64,000 nucleotides of DNA from contig CAMARW010000007.1 in assembly GCA_945860865.1 (NCBI GenBank), positions 62,001 to 126,000 on the forward strand, read 5' to 3'. Below are positions 33,449-42,989 of the stretch, piece after piece. The notes beneath the pieces are model-generated. The model saw nothing but the letters and a program-made list of their open reading frames with translations. It was not told the DNA's origin and searched no databases. The DNA comes from Chitinophaga pinensis. GTDB lineage: Bacteria > Bacteroidota > Bacteroidia > UKL13-3. The position numbers and the translations under genes were made by a program. Positions within the stretch are counted from its first letter, which is position 1. The number at the start of each line of letters is the position of its first letter.

Positions 33449-34993
33449 CTAGAAAGGAGCAGGATTAAATCCTTCATGCGATTCATCCTCTTCATTGAGG
33501 CGAGAACTGATAGTTATGAAGCCCGGACTGTCTACCATAAGGTCATTATTGTTCTGAGCATAAGAGTCTTCCATTAAATCTGTGAACTTGGTAAATTCAT
33601 TGATAAACCTCAAACGAATATTTTCGATAGCTCCGTGTCGGTTTTTAGCAATCATTATTTCTGCTTGGCCAATGGTTGGTTGGCCATCTTCCCATTCGTT
33701 TAATTGATAATATTCTGGACGGTAAATAAACATTACCATATCGGCATCTTGCTCAATAGATCCAGATTCACGTAAATCGGAAAGCATTGGGCGATTACTT
33801 GAAGAAGATCTGCGCTCTGTCATACGACTCAGCTGCGACAAGGCAATTACAGGAACATCTAATTCTTTGGCTAGTGCTTTTAATGAGCGAGAGATATAAC
33901 TTACTTCCTGCTCGCGGTTTCCATTTTTAGCATTGGCTTCGTCGCCACGCATCAGCTGAAGGTAATCTATCAATACCATTTGGATATTGCTTTGTTGTTT
34001 TAACCTTCTGCATTTGGCTCTCAACTCAAAAACAGATAAAGCAGGCGTGTCATCAATAAAAATGGGAGCCTCACTTAAACGCGAAATTTTGGAGTTTAGC
34101 TGCGCCCATTCATAATCTTTAAGTTCTCCAGTTCTTAATTTGTGGCCTTGTATTTCTGCTTCAGAACTAATCATCCTGCTCACCATCTGCTTGTTTCCCA
34201 TCTCCAGCGAGAAAATGGCCACACCTCTTGGCGACTCTCCTTCACCCAAACTTTCTAGTGAGGCATTTCTAGCAACGCTCAAGGCAAAGGCCGTTTTACC
34301 CATACCCGGACGAGCAGCTACAATAATTAAATCTGATTTTTGAAATCCTGAAGTAATGCGATCTAATTTATTAAAGCCAGAGGGCACCCCTGTAAACTTA
34401 CCTGTTTTGTGTTTTAAATCTTCAATGTCTTTTAAAGCGTCTCTGATAACCTTATTCAAGGATTGCATAGACTTTTTAATATTTCCTTGAGAAAGTTCAA
34501 AAAGCTTTTTCTCTGCACTATCTAGTAGGTCAAAAGCATCATTGCTATCTTCAAACGCGTCGGTTTGTATTTCACCCGAAATGCGAATCAGTTCACGCTG
34601 CAAAAACTTTTCAGAAATGATGCGAGCATGGTACTCAATATTGGCAGCAGAAGCAATTCTATTGGTAAGTTGCGTAATGTAAAACGCTCCACCTACTAAA
34701 TCTAGCTTGCCCTTTTTCTTTAAATCTGCCGTTACGGTTAAAATATCTATTGGTTCGGCATTAGAAGATAAATCTTTTATGGTTTGATAAATTACACCAT
34801 GTACATCTTTGTAGAAACTTTGCGGCATTAAAATTTCACCTATCAAAGTTATGGCATGCTTTTCTATCATTAAAGCACCCAAAACAGCCTCTTCTAACTC
34901 TATGGCTTGAGGCGGTAATTTACTGCCTTCTGCCAAAATGTTGCTTCCGTATGTTGTTTTTTTCTTCCGTTGAAATCCCTTTTCTTCCTGCAT
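33449..34993 (-). CDS. dnaB: Replicative DNA helicase DnaB
   Basis: The 514-residue hexameric helicase that unwinds DNA at the replication fork. It has an N-terminal DnaB-N domain (about 30-135), a linker, and a RecA-like ATPase domain with Walker A PGMGKT near residue 230, and Walker B VLIDYLQLM. The C-terminal motif with SDLRESGSIEQDADMV is also complete. No intein interrupts it. I chose the ATG at 34993; the frame is open to a TTG at 35041 that would add a basic leader not seen in the family. Divergent from holA, so two replisome genes share one control region. Confidence 0.93.
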   Translation of the reverse strand: MQEEKGFQRKKKTTYGSNILAEGSKLPPQAIELEEAVLGALMIEKHAITLIGEILMPQSFYKDVHGVIYQTIKDLSSNAEPIDILTVTADLKKKGKLDLVGGAFYITQLTNRIASAANIEYHARIISEKFLQRELIRISGEIQTDAFEDSNDAFDLLDSAEKKLFELSQGNIKKSMQSLNKVIRDALKDIEDLKHKTGKFTGVPSGFNKLDRITSGFQKSDLIIVAARPGMGKTAFALSVARNASLESLGEGESPRGVAIFSLEMGNKQMVSRMISSEAEIQGHKLRTGELKDYEWAQLNSKISRLSEAPIFIDDTPALSVFELRAKCRRLKQQSNIQMVLIDYLQLMRGDEANAKNGNREQEVSYISRSLKALAKELDVPVIALSQLSRMTERRSSSSNRPMLSDLRESGSIEQDADMVMFIYRPEYYQLNEWEDGQPTIGQAEIMIAKNRHGAIENIRLRFINEFTKFTDLMEDSYAQNNNDLMVDSPGFITISSRLNEEDESHEGFNPAPF

Positions 34994-35252
34994 AATTCTT
35001 ACATCAATCTTTCGAATAAAGAGAATTTTTATCGCATCCAACTATTGCAGCTTTCTTATTCACATTTAACTTTTTTCTGGGGAAAACATGTGTTAAGCGT
35101 GTGGATTATTATGGAAAATAATTGATAGATAGTGAGATACGATAAATAATTGCAGGGTTTAAATTGGGTTCAAGCATGTGTTTTCTAATTTTAAAAGCCC
35201 ATATGCAACAAACCTTATTTTTTTATAAACATAATATGGGTGTAAATTAAAT

Positions 35253-35270
35253 TGGTTAAGGTTTTAACCA
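35253..35270. promoter_or_regulatory. Inverted repeat upstream of holA
   Basis: Seven-base arms TGGTTAA / TTAACCA with a 4-base centre. It lies about 10 bases before the candidate -7 element of holA, where it might be an operator. No T run follows it, so it is not a classical terminator. Confidence 0.4.
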
Positions 35271-35279
35271 TTGTTTGTT

Positions 35280-35287
35280 TATTTTTG
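35280..35287 (+). promoter_or_regulatory. -7 promoter element before holA
   Basis: TATTTTTG matches TAnnTTTG. A transcription start about 7 bases downstream would exclude the in-frame TTG at 35275 as start codon and supports the GTG at 35335. No TTTG -33 element with good spacing is evident. Confidence 0.4.
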
Positions 35288-35334
35288 AAATATTGAGCCT
35301 ATTACCTTTATTCGCCCTCATTAATGTTTTAGCT

Positions 35335-36360
35335 GTGCCACAAGAAAATATTCAAGCTTACGGAAATATAATAAGCGATTTAAAAGCTAGGAAGTTTTAC
35401 CCTATTTATTTATTACATGGGGAAGAGTCCTATTTTATAGATCAAATTTCCAATTACATAGAAACTTTTGCACTTACTGAGGCAGAAAAGGCTTTTAATC
35501 AAACCGTATTTTATGCCAAAGACGTTGAAGTAGCCGCTGTTGTTGAGGCTGCAAAGCGCTATCCCATGATGGCAAATTTTCAGGTAATTATTGTAAAAGA
35601 AGCTCAAGGTTTTAGAAAATTAGATGAATTTGAATCCTATTTTGATAATCCCGTTCCTACAACTATTTTGGTTATCTGTGTTAAGGGTAAAAAGGTTGAT
35701 GGTAGAAGTAAGTTGTTTAAAGCGAGCAAAAAATCGGTAAGTTTTGAGTCTAAAAAATTGTATGAAGATAGCGAATTACCTCGTTGGATAAAGCAGTATT
35801 TGATCGAAGGTGGCATGCAAATTAATGAGACTAACTGCGCCTTAATTGCAGATCATGTTGGTAGCGATCTTAGCAAGATTGTTAATGAGTTAGATAAATT
35901 GATTATAAACAAAGGCGATTTTACTGACGTAAATGAAGCCATGATTGAAAAACATATTGGTATCAGTAAAGATTTTAATGTGTTTGAACTTTTAACAGCG
36001 GTTGCCCAAAGAAATACTAAAAGAGCCTTCTTTATTAATCACCATTTAAGCGGTACAAAAGAGTTTTCTATCATTCCTTTACTTTCACAATTCAATAGTT
36101 TTTTTATGAAAGGAGTGGTGCTTAAACAAACACAAGTAAAAGACCAAAAGGGTATGATGGCGCTTGGTATTGGGTTCAGACAAATTAAAGATTATGAAAA
36201 ATTATTGGCTAATTTTAATATGCATGAGCTTGAAAATACCATGGCTCTGGTGGCCGAATATGATTTGAAAAGTAAAGGTGTGAATCAATCTACAACAAAC
36301 GACCAAGAATTAATGAAAGAATTCTTATTCAGGGTGTTTTACAGACCAGGTCTAAATTAA
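35335..36360 (+). CDS. holA: DNA polymerase III subunit delta
   Basis: The clamp-loader delta subunit, about 341 residues from the GTG I prefer. Features are the N-terminal FYPIYLLHGEESYFIDQISNYIE split as YPIYLLHGEE and ESYFIDQ, the AAA+-like domains with LPRWIKQYLIEGG, and the C-terminal collar region LMKEFLFRVFYRPG. HolA opens the sliding clamp in the clamp-loader complex. The open frame extends 20 codons upstream to TTG at 35275, adding a hydrophobic stretch (FIFEILSLLPLFAL) that makes no sense in a cytoplasmic subunit, so it is likely untranslated. Start is uncertain. It is divergent from dnaB. Confidence 0.82.
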   Translation: MPQENIQAYGNIISDLKARKFYPIYLLHGEESYFIDQISNYIETFALTEAEKAFNQTVFYAKDVEVAAVVEAAKRYPMMANFQVIIVKEAQGFRKLDEFESYFDNPVPTTILVICVKGKKVDGRSKLFKASKKSVSFESKKLYEDSELPRWIKQYLIEGGMQINETNCALIADHVGSDLSKIVNELDKLIINKGDFTDVNEAMIEKHIGISKDFNVFELLTAVAQRNTKRAFFINHHLSGTKEFSIIPLLSQFNSFFMKGVVLKQTQVKDQKGMMALGIGFRQIKDYEKLLANFNMHELENTMALVAEYDLKSKGVNQSTTNDQELMKEFLFRVFYRPGLN

Positions 36361-36426
36361 TTAAGTAAAATTTTATAAAAAATTAACATAAATTCACTAA
36401 AAGCTTTTTTTAAAAATGTTTTTTTA

Positions 36427-36434
36427 TATTTTTG
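36427..36434 (+). promoter_or_regulatory. -7 promoter element before a T9SS cargo gene
   Basis: TATTTTTG matches TAnnTTTG and would give a leader of about 30 nt before the ATG at 36470. No good -33 element is visible. Confidence 0.4.
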
Positions 36435-36469
36435 AATTCAACAACAAGTTAAAACCAATAAAGAATAAC

Positions 36470-38335
36470 ATGAAAAAAATCTACTTAATGGCGCTAGGTC
36501 TTTTAGCAGGATATGCGCAAGCGCAAACTCCTGTGTTAAATGGTCCGAATGTTTCTAGTCAAGCAGTCAAATACAAAGATGTAATTGAAGCTTCTTCTAC
36601 AAGAACATCAAATGGAACTGGCATAACGCACAGATCTTTAGGCAAAAAATCGTTTGCTACCAAAATTGGTGAAACACAAAACGATCAACAAACCAACGCT
36701 ACCATTTACCGTAGGGTACAATTATTACCTGGGGGTAAAGTATCTGGTACCTGGACTACCAGCGCAGATGCTGCTCCTTACGCTACACGTGGTTCTGGAT
36801 ACAATCATTTTAATGGTACCGCTTGGGGTACAGTTTCTTCTGGTAAAATTGAAACCCAAAGAACTGGTTTTCCTTGCTACGTATATAACCCAACTACAAA
36901 CGAAGAAATTATCACCGCTCACCAAGTTTTAGCAGGTTCTGGTATCGCTGGTGGTGTGGTTATGAGTCGCAAAACAGGTACTGGTCCTGGTACATGGACT
37001 AGCTCTATTGTGTTAGATACTACACCAACTATTCCAGGTGTATTGTGGGTTCAAACTGCTATCTCTGGTGATTATATGATTGCTATTGGTTCTTACACAG
37101 ATAGTTCTTCTGCTCAACCAAATCGTGTTGTTAAAGCAGGTGTGCGCACGCCACAAGTATATTCTCGCTACCAATTTAGCACCAACACTTGGTTAGTTAA
37201 AAACCAATTATTACCAGGTTACGATAACAGCAGATACTATGCTGGTGGTGGAGATAATTACTCTATTGATGCCAATGGTTCTAATGTTGCTATCCTAATC
37301 GGAGGTTTAACAGACGATTTATCTTTGTACAAATCATCTGATGCTGGAGCTACTTGGACAAAAACTATTGTAGATTCATTCCCAGTTCCTGCTTTTGATT
37401 ACAAAAAATTAGTAGATACTTCAAATACCAATGATGGTTCTGTAAACGTAACCATAGCTAATAATGGTGTTGTTCATTGCTTCTGGGCTCGTGGTAGAGT
37501 GTTAGAAAATAATATAGATGATGAGTCTATTAACTTTTACCCTGGTCAAAATGCCATTTTACATTGGGCAGATAACATGCCTTTAGATTCTGCTAAAGTT
37601 ATCGCTGGAATGCCAGATGCTAATAAAAATGGTGAATTAGATTTATCTGGTAGCTGGAACGATGCTACTGCAAGATATGGTAACCACTCTATTGCTACTA
37701 TGCCTTACGCTGCTATAGATGATAATGGAACAATATACCTTATCTACAGTGCTTTAACAGAAGATGATATTAGCACAGATGATAAAAACTTCCGTGATGT
37801 TTATTTAGTTTATTCTAGAAATGGCGGTGCAACTTGGAGCGGTATCCAAAACTTAACTTCTTGGTTAGGATTAAACGCAGAGCAAATCTTTGCTTCATTA
37901 TCTAAGAAAATGGATGGTAGATTACACATGACTTTCTTGCAAAAAACCAGTATTGGTCGCTTTAGCGAAACCAATCCAGGTGCTGCTGGTGTAAATGATA
38001 TCGTTTACATGGTAATTGATACTGCAGATATTTTTGGTGGTGAAATCATTGGTTTAAACAGAATTCAAAGCAACGAATTATTTACTGTAGGTCAGAATTT
38101 CCCTAATCCTTCAAATGGTAACACTAGTATTCCTGTTAATTTTAAATCAAATAGCGCAGTAAATGTAACTGTAGTAAATTTATTAGGCAAAACAGTATAT
38201 ACCCAAACTTTTGAAAATGTAGCTGCTGGTAGCAATAAGTTAGATTTAAACATGGGTTCTATTACTCCTGGTGTTTATGTTTACTCAGTAGAAGCAAATG
38301 GTTTCAAAACTTCACGCAGAATGATTATCGACTAA
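36470..38335 (+). CDS. T9SS-secreted protein with Asp-boxes, sialidase-like propeller
   Basis: A 621-residue exported protein. The ATG at 36470 begins a clean signal peptide (MKKIYLMALGLLAGYAQAQ); an upstream in-frame start (36416) would add a non-signal leader. The body is beta-rich with two Asp-box motifs, SSDAGATW (about residue 289) and SRNGGATW (about 449), as found in sialidase/BNR six-blade propellers. The catalytic sialidase residues cannot be verified, so it may be only a propeller. The last 80 residues (from about 540, VGQNFPNPSNG, to RRMIID) form a type A T9SS sorting domain. It stands between holA and a strong terminator. Confidence 0.85.
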   Translation: MKKIYLMALGLLAGYAQAQTPVLNGPNVSSQAVKYKDVIEASSTRTSNGTGITHRSLGKKSFATKIGETQNDQQTNATIYRRVQLLPGGKVSGTWTTSADAAPYATRGSGYNHFNGTAWGTVSSGKIETQRTGFPCYVYNPTTNEEIITAHQVLAGSGIAGGVVMSRKTGTGPGTWTSSIVLDTTPTIPGVLWVQTAISGDYMIAIGSYTDSSSAQPNRVVKAGVRTPQVYSRYQFSTNTWLVKNQLLPGYDNSRYYAGGGDNYSIDANGSNVAILIGGLTDDLSLYKSSDAGATWTKTIVDSFPVPAFDYKKLVDTSNTNDGSVNVTIANNGVVHCFWARGRVLENNIDDESINFYPGQNAILHWADNMPLDSAKVIAGMPDANKNGELDLSGSWNDATARYGNHSIATMPYAAIDDNGTIYLIYSALTEDDISTDDKNFRDVYLVYSRNGGATWSGIQNLTSWLGLNAEQIFASLSKKMDGRLHMTFLQKTSIGRFSETNPGAAGVNDIVYMVIDTADIFGGEIIGLNRIQSNELFTVGQNFPNPSNGNTSIPVNFKSNSAVNVTVVNLLGKTVYTQTFENVAAGSNKLDLNMGSITPGVYVYSVEANGFKTSRRMIID

Positions 38336-38360
38336 TCTTTAGAATCATATTAAACTAGGC

Positions 38361-38390
38361 AAAAGGCAATCCATTTGGGTTGCCTTTTGT
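38361..38390 (+). terminator. Rho-independent terminator after the Asp-box T9SS gene
   Basis: Nine-base arms AAAAGGCAA / TTGCCTTTT with a 10-base loop that can add three more pairs, followed by a T-rich tail. It lies 25 bases after the stop at 38335. The hairpin is symmetrical enough to stop transcription from both sides. Confidence 0.8.
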
Positions 38391-38477
38391 GTTTTACAGC
38401 AGATCTAAGTACAGTTAAGTTTCACAACCAAGTTGAGCTATTTATGCACACCGAATGCACCGTGCGCAAACATCCCT

Positions 38478-39881
38478 TTAATGATTATAAACTTTTCCTG
38501 GATTTAAAATTTGATTGGGATCAAAGGCAATCTTGATGGCTTTCATTAAATCTAAATTGGTTTGCGGCATTACTACTGTCATGTATTTTTGTTGAACCAA
38601 ACCAATGCCATGCTCACCGCTAATGGTGCCTCCCAAGTTTTTACATAAGGTAAAAATTTCAATAATGGCAGCGTCTAATGTATGGTTCCAAAACTCGTCA
38701 CTTAAATCATCTTTTAAAATATTTACGTGCAAATTGCCATCCCCTGCATGTCCGTAACAAACCGTTCTAAACCCATATTTGGCACCAATTTCTTTTACGC
38801 CCTTAAAGAGCTCTGGCAAGGTTCCGCGGGGTACCACGGTATCTTCTTCTTTGTATGAATTATTGTATTTGGTGGCTTCGCCAATGCTTCTTCTGAGCTT
38901 CCAAAAATATTCCTTTTGCGCCGCGGTTTCGGCAAACAATATATCTGTTACGTTTAATCCATAGAGCACCTCGCTAATGGTTTCGCATTCTTTCATAATG
39001 GTATCCATATCGTTGCCATCCGCCTCAATAAGCAAATAAGCTTTTACCTCGGGCTGAATATCAAAAGAGATTTGCAACATATTAGCCGCTAATCTGAAGC
39101 CTTCAGGCTCTACAAACTCACAAGCAGATGGATTACAACCGGCTAAAAAAATGGCATTTACAGCCTCACAAGCTTTCTCTGGCGAATCAAAAGATGCCAA
39201 CAATAATAGATTGTGTTTAGGCGCAGGAATTAGCTTTAAAATAATATTAGTTACAATGCCCAAAGTGCCTTCGCTACCAATCATTAAATGGGTAAGGTTA
39301 TAGCCGGTAGAATATTTTAGCGTATTGGCTCCAGTTATGATGATATCGCCGTTGGCCAAAACCACCTCCAAATTTAAAACATAATCGCGGGTAGTTCCAT
39401 ACTTCAGAGCCCGGGGACCGCCGCTGCTTAAGCTTACATTGCCACCTAAAAAACAAGAACCTTTGCTGGCGGGGTCGGGCGGATAAAACAATCCTTTTTC
39501 TTTCACCGCTTGTTGTAAAACTTCATTTATTACGCCTGGCTGAACCGAAACTTGAAAGTTTTTTTTGTCTATATAATTAATTTGGTTAAAGCGTTCCATA
39601 CTAAGGCTAACGCCACCATGCAAAGGCAAAGCGCCTCCGCTTAATCCAGTACCAGCACCCCGCGCAGTAACAGGTATATGCTGGGTATTACAATAGGCCA
39701 AAACCTTTGAAACCTCTTGGGTATTGCCGGGCTTTAATACAACCTCTGGAACAAAAAGCAGGTCTTCTGTGTGGTCTTTGCCGTATCGTTGCAAACTTTC
39801 ACTATCTGTTTGCACTTGGGCCGAACCTAAAAGCGCTGTAAAGAAATGCACATCTGCCTCTGTTATCTTCTTGTATTCCAT
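38478..39881 (-). CDS. FAD-linked oxidase, GlcD/D-lactate dehydrogenase-like
   Basis: A 467-residue flavoprotein of the vanillyl-alcohol oxidase/PCMH superfamily that oxidises 2-hydroxy acids such as glycolate or D-lactate. The FAD-binding region is seen in TARGAGTGLSGGALPL, GGNVSLSSGGPRALKYG and GSEGTLGIVT; the C-terminal domain has CYGHAGDGNLHVNIL and SGEHGIGL. The frame opens upstream at GTG 39929 but the ATG at 39881 gives the normal start. No partner iron-sulfur subunit (GlcF) is next to it, so substrate is open. It is divergent from the peptidase gene at 39999. Confidence 0.88.
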   Translation of the reverse strand: MEYKKITEADVHFFTALLGSAQVQTDSESLQRYGKDHTEDLLFVPEVVLKPGNTQEVSKVLAYCNTQHIPVTARGAGTGLSGGALPLHGGVSLSMERFNQINYIDKKNFQVSVQPGVINEVLQQAVKEKGLFYPPDPASKGSCFLGGNVSLSSGGPRALKYGTTRDYVLNLEVVLANGDIIITGANTLKYSTGYNLTHLMIGSEGTLGIVTNIILKLIPAPKHNLLLLASFDSPEKACEAVNAIFLAGCNPSACEFVEPEGFRLAANMLQISFDIQPEVKAYLLIEADGNDMDTIMKECETISEVLYGLNVTDILFAETAAQKEYFWKLRRSIGEATKYNNSYKEEDTVVPRGTLPELFKGVKEIGAKYGFRTVCYGHAGDGNLHVNILKDDLSDEFWNHTLDAAIIEIFTLCKNLGGTISGEHGIGLVQQKYMTVVMPQTNLDLMKAIKIAFDPNQILNPGKVYNH

Positions 39882-39974
39882 TTGGCAAATATCTTTTTTT
39901 AACGGCAAAAATCCGCGCACCAAATGCACTTACCGAATGCATAATTTATTCGCCCCATTCTCTGTTTTTTTATT

Positions 39975-39982
39975 TAGGTTTG
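39975..39982 (+). promoter_or_regulatory. -7 promoter element before the dipeptidyl peptidase gene
   Basis: TAGGTTTG matches TAnnTTTG. The transcript would start around 39988, leaving a leader of about 11 nt before the ATG at 39999. A matching -33 element is not clear. Confidence 0.4.
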
Positions 39983-39998
39983 AACAAAATTAATTTCC

Positions 39999-42173
39999 AT
40001 GAAAAATAAACTCATTTTATGTTTAGTTGTAAGTGCCTTGCAAGTGCCTTTGCTTTGGGCTCAAAAAGAAATTACCTTAGAAGATATTTGGACCAAAGGA
40101 ACCTTCTCTGCCAGGGGAGTGGCGGGTTTTAACTCACTTATAGATGGTAGGTTTTATTGTAACTTAGATGAGAAACAAAACCTACTTAGGTTTGAATTTG
40201 CTACTGGCAAATTGGTAGATACGCTTGTTTCTAATAAAGATATTAAACAGGCCAATGGGGGAGAAGCCCTAGATATGCATAATTATAGCTGGAGCGAAGA
40301 TGAAAGCAGGTTGCTTATTGCCACCCAAACAGAGGCAATCTTCAGGCATAGCTCGCAAAGCCTATTCTACGTGTATGAGTTGGCCAGTAAAAAATTGGTT
40401 CAGCCCGTTAAAGAAAAAATACGCTATGCCACCCTTGCACCTGATAACAGTAAAATGGCCTATGTAAAAAACAACGATTTATACTACTATGATTTTAGAA
40501 CGCAAAACGAAATAAGGGTAACTAAAGATGGTAAAGAAAATGCCGTTATTAATGGCGCAACGGATTGGGTTTATGAGGAAGAATTTGCCATTTGGCAGGG
40601 CTTTTCTTGGAGTCCGAATAGCGATAAAATAGCCTTCTACCGTTTTGATGAAAGCAGGGTGCCAGAGTTTGAAATGACATTGTATGGCAGCCTTTACCCT
40701 AAACAAAATAAGTTTAAATATCCAAAAGCTGGGGAGGTAAATTCTTTGGTTAATATTTTTGTGTATGATACCAAATCTGAACTCATAGCCGAAATGCAAA
40801 CAGGCACCGAAACAGATATTTATTTGCCAAGAATGCAATGGACAAAAAACAATGATGTTTTGTGTATTCAGCGTCTAAATAGACTGCAAAATAAGTTAGA
40901 ATTATTAATGGCTAATGCCAAAACAGGTAGTTCAAAAGTTATTTATAAAGAGGAGAATAAATTTTATATAGACATCACTAACAATTTAAAATTTTTAAAT
41001 GAAGGTAAAACCTTTCTCTTTACCAGCGAACGCGATGGCTATAACCACATTTATTTATATGATTTAAAAGGAAAGTTGCAAAGGCAGTTAACCAAAGGAA
41101 ATTTTGATGTTGATGATATTTATGGGGTAGATGAAAAAAATAAGAAAATTTATTATTCTACCTCGGAGGTAAATGCTGCCGAGCGCTACGTTTATGTGAT
41201 GGGTTTAAATGGTAAAGAGAAACAAAAACTAACTGATGGAAATGGCTGGCATGCCGCCACTTTTAACAGTGATTTTTCTTACTTCTTGCATATTTACAGT
41301 TCCATAAATACGCCTCCAATTTATAGTTTGCGCAATGCTGCCGGCAAATTAGTGCGTGTTTTAGAAGAGAATAAAGCCTTACAAGCCAAGCTGCAAGAAT
41401 ATAATTTGCCTGAAGTAAAGTTTGCCACTATTAAAAATGAATTGGGCGAAGAAATGAATATGTACAGCGTTTTGCCAGCGCAACTAGATACAGTTAAAAA
41501 GCATGCCGTGCTAATGTATGTTTATGGCGGACCAGGTTCTCAAACGGTGATGAATAAGTGGACAGGTGCAAATTATTTCTGGTATCAATTGTTGGCTCAA
41601 AAAGGATATGTTGTGGTTTCTATTGATGGCAGAGGTACTGGCTTTAAAGGCGAAAAATTTAAAAAATGCACCTATTTAAACTTGGGTAAGTACGAAATTG
41701 AAGACCAAATTTTTGCTGCCAAAACCCTTGCTAAACTTCCTTATGTAGATGCCAGCAGAATGGGTATTTGGGGTTGGAGCTTTGGGGGTTATATGGCTGG
41801 TTTGGGCATTTCTAAAGGAAATGATGTGTTTAAGGCAGCTATTTCTGTGGCACCTGTAACCAATTGGCGTTATTACGATAATATTTACACAGAGCGTTTT
41901 ATGCGCACCCCGCAAGAGAATGGTAAAAATTACGACGATAACTCACCTATGAACCACGTAGAGAAAATAAATGGAAATTACCTACTCATTCATGGAACTG
42001 CAGATGATAATGTGCATTTTCAAAATGCCGTTGAAATGGTAGATATGATGATTAAAAAGGGTGTTGATTTTGACTCAGAGTTTTATCCAAACAAAAACCA
42101 TGGTATTGGCGGTAGTAAAGTGCGCTTGCACCTATATAAACGTATGACCAATTTTTTGCTGGAGAAACTTTAA
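39999..42173 (+). CDS. Dipeptidyl peptidase IV, S9B family
   Basis: A 724-residue exported serine peptidase that removes N-terminal X-Pro dipeptides. Signal peptide 1-22 (ending WAQ). N-terminal eight-blade beta-propeller (about 40-460), then an alpha/beta-hydrolase domain. The catalytic triad is Ser594 in GWSFGGYM, Asp669 in GTADDNVHF and His701 in KNHGIGG; the double-Glu motif DWVYEEEFA is also present, which points to DPP IV specificity. Stop overlaps the convergent DUF4197 stop by four bases (TTAA). It lies just upstream of two POT peptide importers, with which it probably cooperates. Confidence 0.92.
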   Translation: MKNKLILCLVVSALQVPLLWAQKEITLEDIWTKGTFSARGVAGFNSLIDGRFYCNLDEKQNLLRFEFATGKLVDTLVSNKDIKQANGGEALDMHNYSWSEDESRLLIATQTEAIFRHSSQSLFYVYELASKKLVQPVKEKIRYATLAPDNSKMAYVKNNDLYYYDFRTQNEIRVTKDGKENAVINGATDWVYEEEFAIWQGFSWSPNSDKIAFYRFDESRVPEFEMTLYGSLYPKQNKFKYPKAGEVNSLVNIFVYDTKSELIAEMQTGTETDIYLPRMQWTKNNDVLCIQRLNRLQNKLELLMANAKTGSSKVIYKEENKFYIDITNNLKFLNEGKTFLFTSERDGYNHIYLYDLKGKLQRQLTKGNFDVDDIYGVDEKNKKIYYSTSEVNAAERYVYVMGLNGKEKQKLTDGNGWHAATFNSDFSYFLHIYSSINTPPIYSLRNAAGKLVRVLEENKALQAKLQEYNLPEVKFATIKNELGEEMNMYSVLPAQLDTVKKHAVLMYVYGGPGSQTVMNKWTGANYFWYQLLAQKGYVVVSIDGRGTGFKGEKFKKCTYLNLGKYEIEDQIFAAKTLAKLPYVDASRMGIWGWSFGGYMAGLGISKGNDVFKAAISVAPVTNWRYYDNIYTERFMRTPQENGKNYDDNSPMNHVEKINGNYLLIHGTADDNVHFQNAVEMVDMMIKKGVDFDSEFYPNKNHGIGGSKVRLHLYKRMTNFLLEKL

Positions 42174-42910
42174 GAACCGCTAAAAACCTTCTTTAAAATA
42201 TCGTTTACACGGTGTAAAGGATTGCGCCTAATATTCCTCTCTTCTTCGCCTACTTTGAAGAATATACCTGTTAACGCCTTTTGCGTAACATGGTCTGTTA
42301 AAGTATTGGTTTTAATTTCTGGCCATAGCAAACCTCCCAAAGAAGCATCGTTGTATGTTTTTAAAACCAATGCGTAGGCTTGCTCTGCTGAGCGGTTTAA
42401 AATTAATGGCTTAGTTAAAGAATTTTGTATTTTAGGCTTAAATGCATCCGTTAAAGGATTGCTTGTTTTACCTTGTAAATAGATGGTTGCGGCGGTATCT
42501 CCACCATTTAAAATTTCGAAACCATCAGCAATGGTAATACCTGTAACGGCTGTAATGAAAATATTTTTAGCCTCGGGTGCGGCATCTTCGGCTGCTCTAT
42601 TTATGGATAAAACAGCCTCATTAATTAACAAACTTCCGCCGGGTAAACTAGATAATACATTATATACCGGCGCCGCTTCTGCGGGTAATAAAATCTTTAC
42701 CAAGTCATCTTTAAAATATCCATCTGTTTGAGATAAAGTAGTAACGGAGGTATCTGTACCTATGGTTAAAGCTGTTTTTAAACCTTCAATAACTTCTTCA
42801 TTACTTATGCCATAATCTTCTAATATTTTAGAGGCTTCTTCGCAAGATTGAAAACTGAGCAAAGAAATTATCATTAGGCCTAATAAAATACTATTTTTTA
42901 TTTTTTTCAT
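42170..42910 (-). CDS. DUF4197 domain lipoprotein
   Basis: A 246-residue exported protein. Residues 1-22 form a lipoprotein signal ending in a lipobox LSFQSC, so it should be membrane-anchored. The rest is the DUF4197 fold with an ALTIGTDTSVTTLSQTDGYFKD segment in which GYFKD and the IALP-like EVLP-type loops are the recognisable conserved points. No activity is known. The ATG at 42910 is preferred to the in-frame upstream codon at 42937. It converges with the peptidase gene and diverges from the first POT gene, which lies 80 bp away. Confidence 0.82.
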   Translation of the reverse strand: MKKIKNSILLGLMIISLLSFQSCEEASKILEDYGISNEEVIEGLKTALTIGTDTSVTTLSQTDGYFKDDLVKILLPAEAAPVYNVLSSLPGGSLLINEAVLSINRAAEDAAPEAKNIFITAVTGITIADGFEILNGGDTAATIYLQGKTSNPLTDAFKPKIQNSLTKPLILNRSAEQAYALVLKTYNDASLGGLLWPEIKTNTLTDHVTQKALTGIFFKVGEEERNIRRNPLHRVNDILKKVFSGS

Positions 42911-42989
42911 CTTTCGAAAATACGAGACTTTCTTCAAATTTGAAAAAGTGATAACAATACATATATTGCGTTCCTAACTATTTATATAT

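Larger units (their letters stand above)
34994..35334. other. Intergenic region between divergent dnaB and holA
   Basis: 341 bp without a convincing gene. It carries control elements for both replication genes: a TAnnTTTG element (35280-35287) for holA, an inverted repeat (35253-35270), and an AT-rich stretch before dnaB. I see no RNA gene or terminator in it. Confidence 0.5.

Noticed and set aside
35275-35334. Possible signal-like N-terminus on HolA
   Set aside because: A clamp-loader subunit is cytoplasmic, and a promoter element lies inside this stretch.
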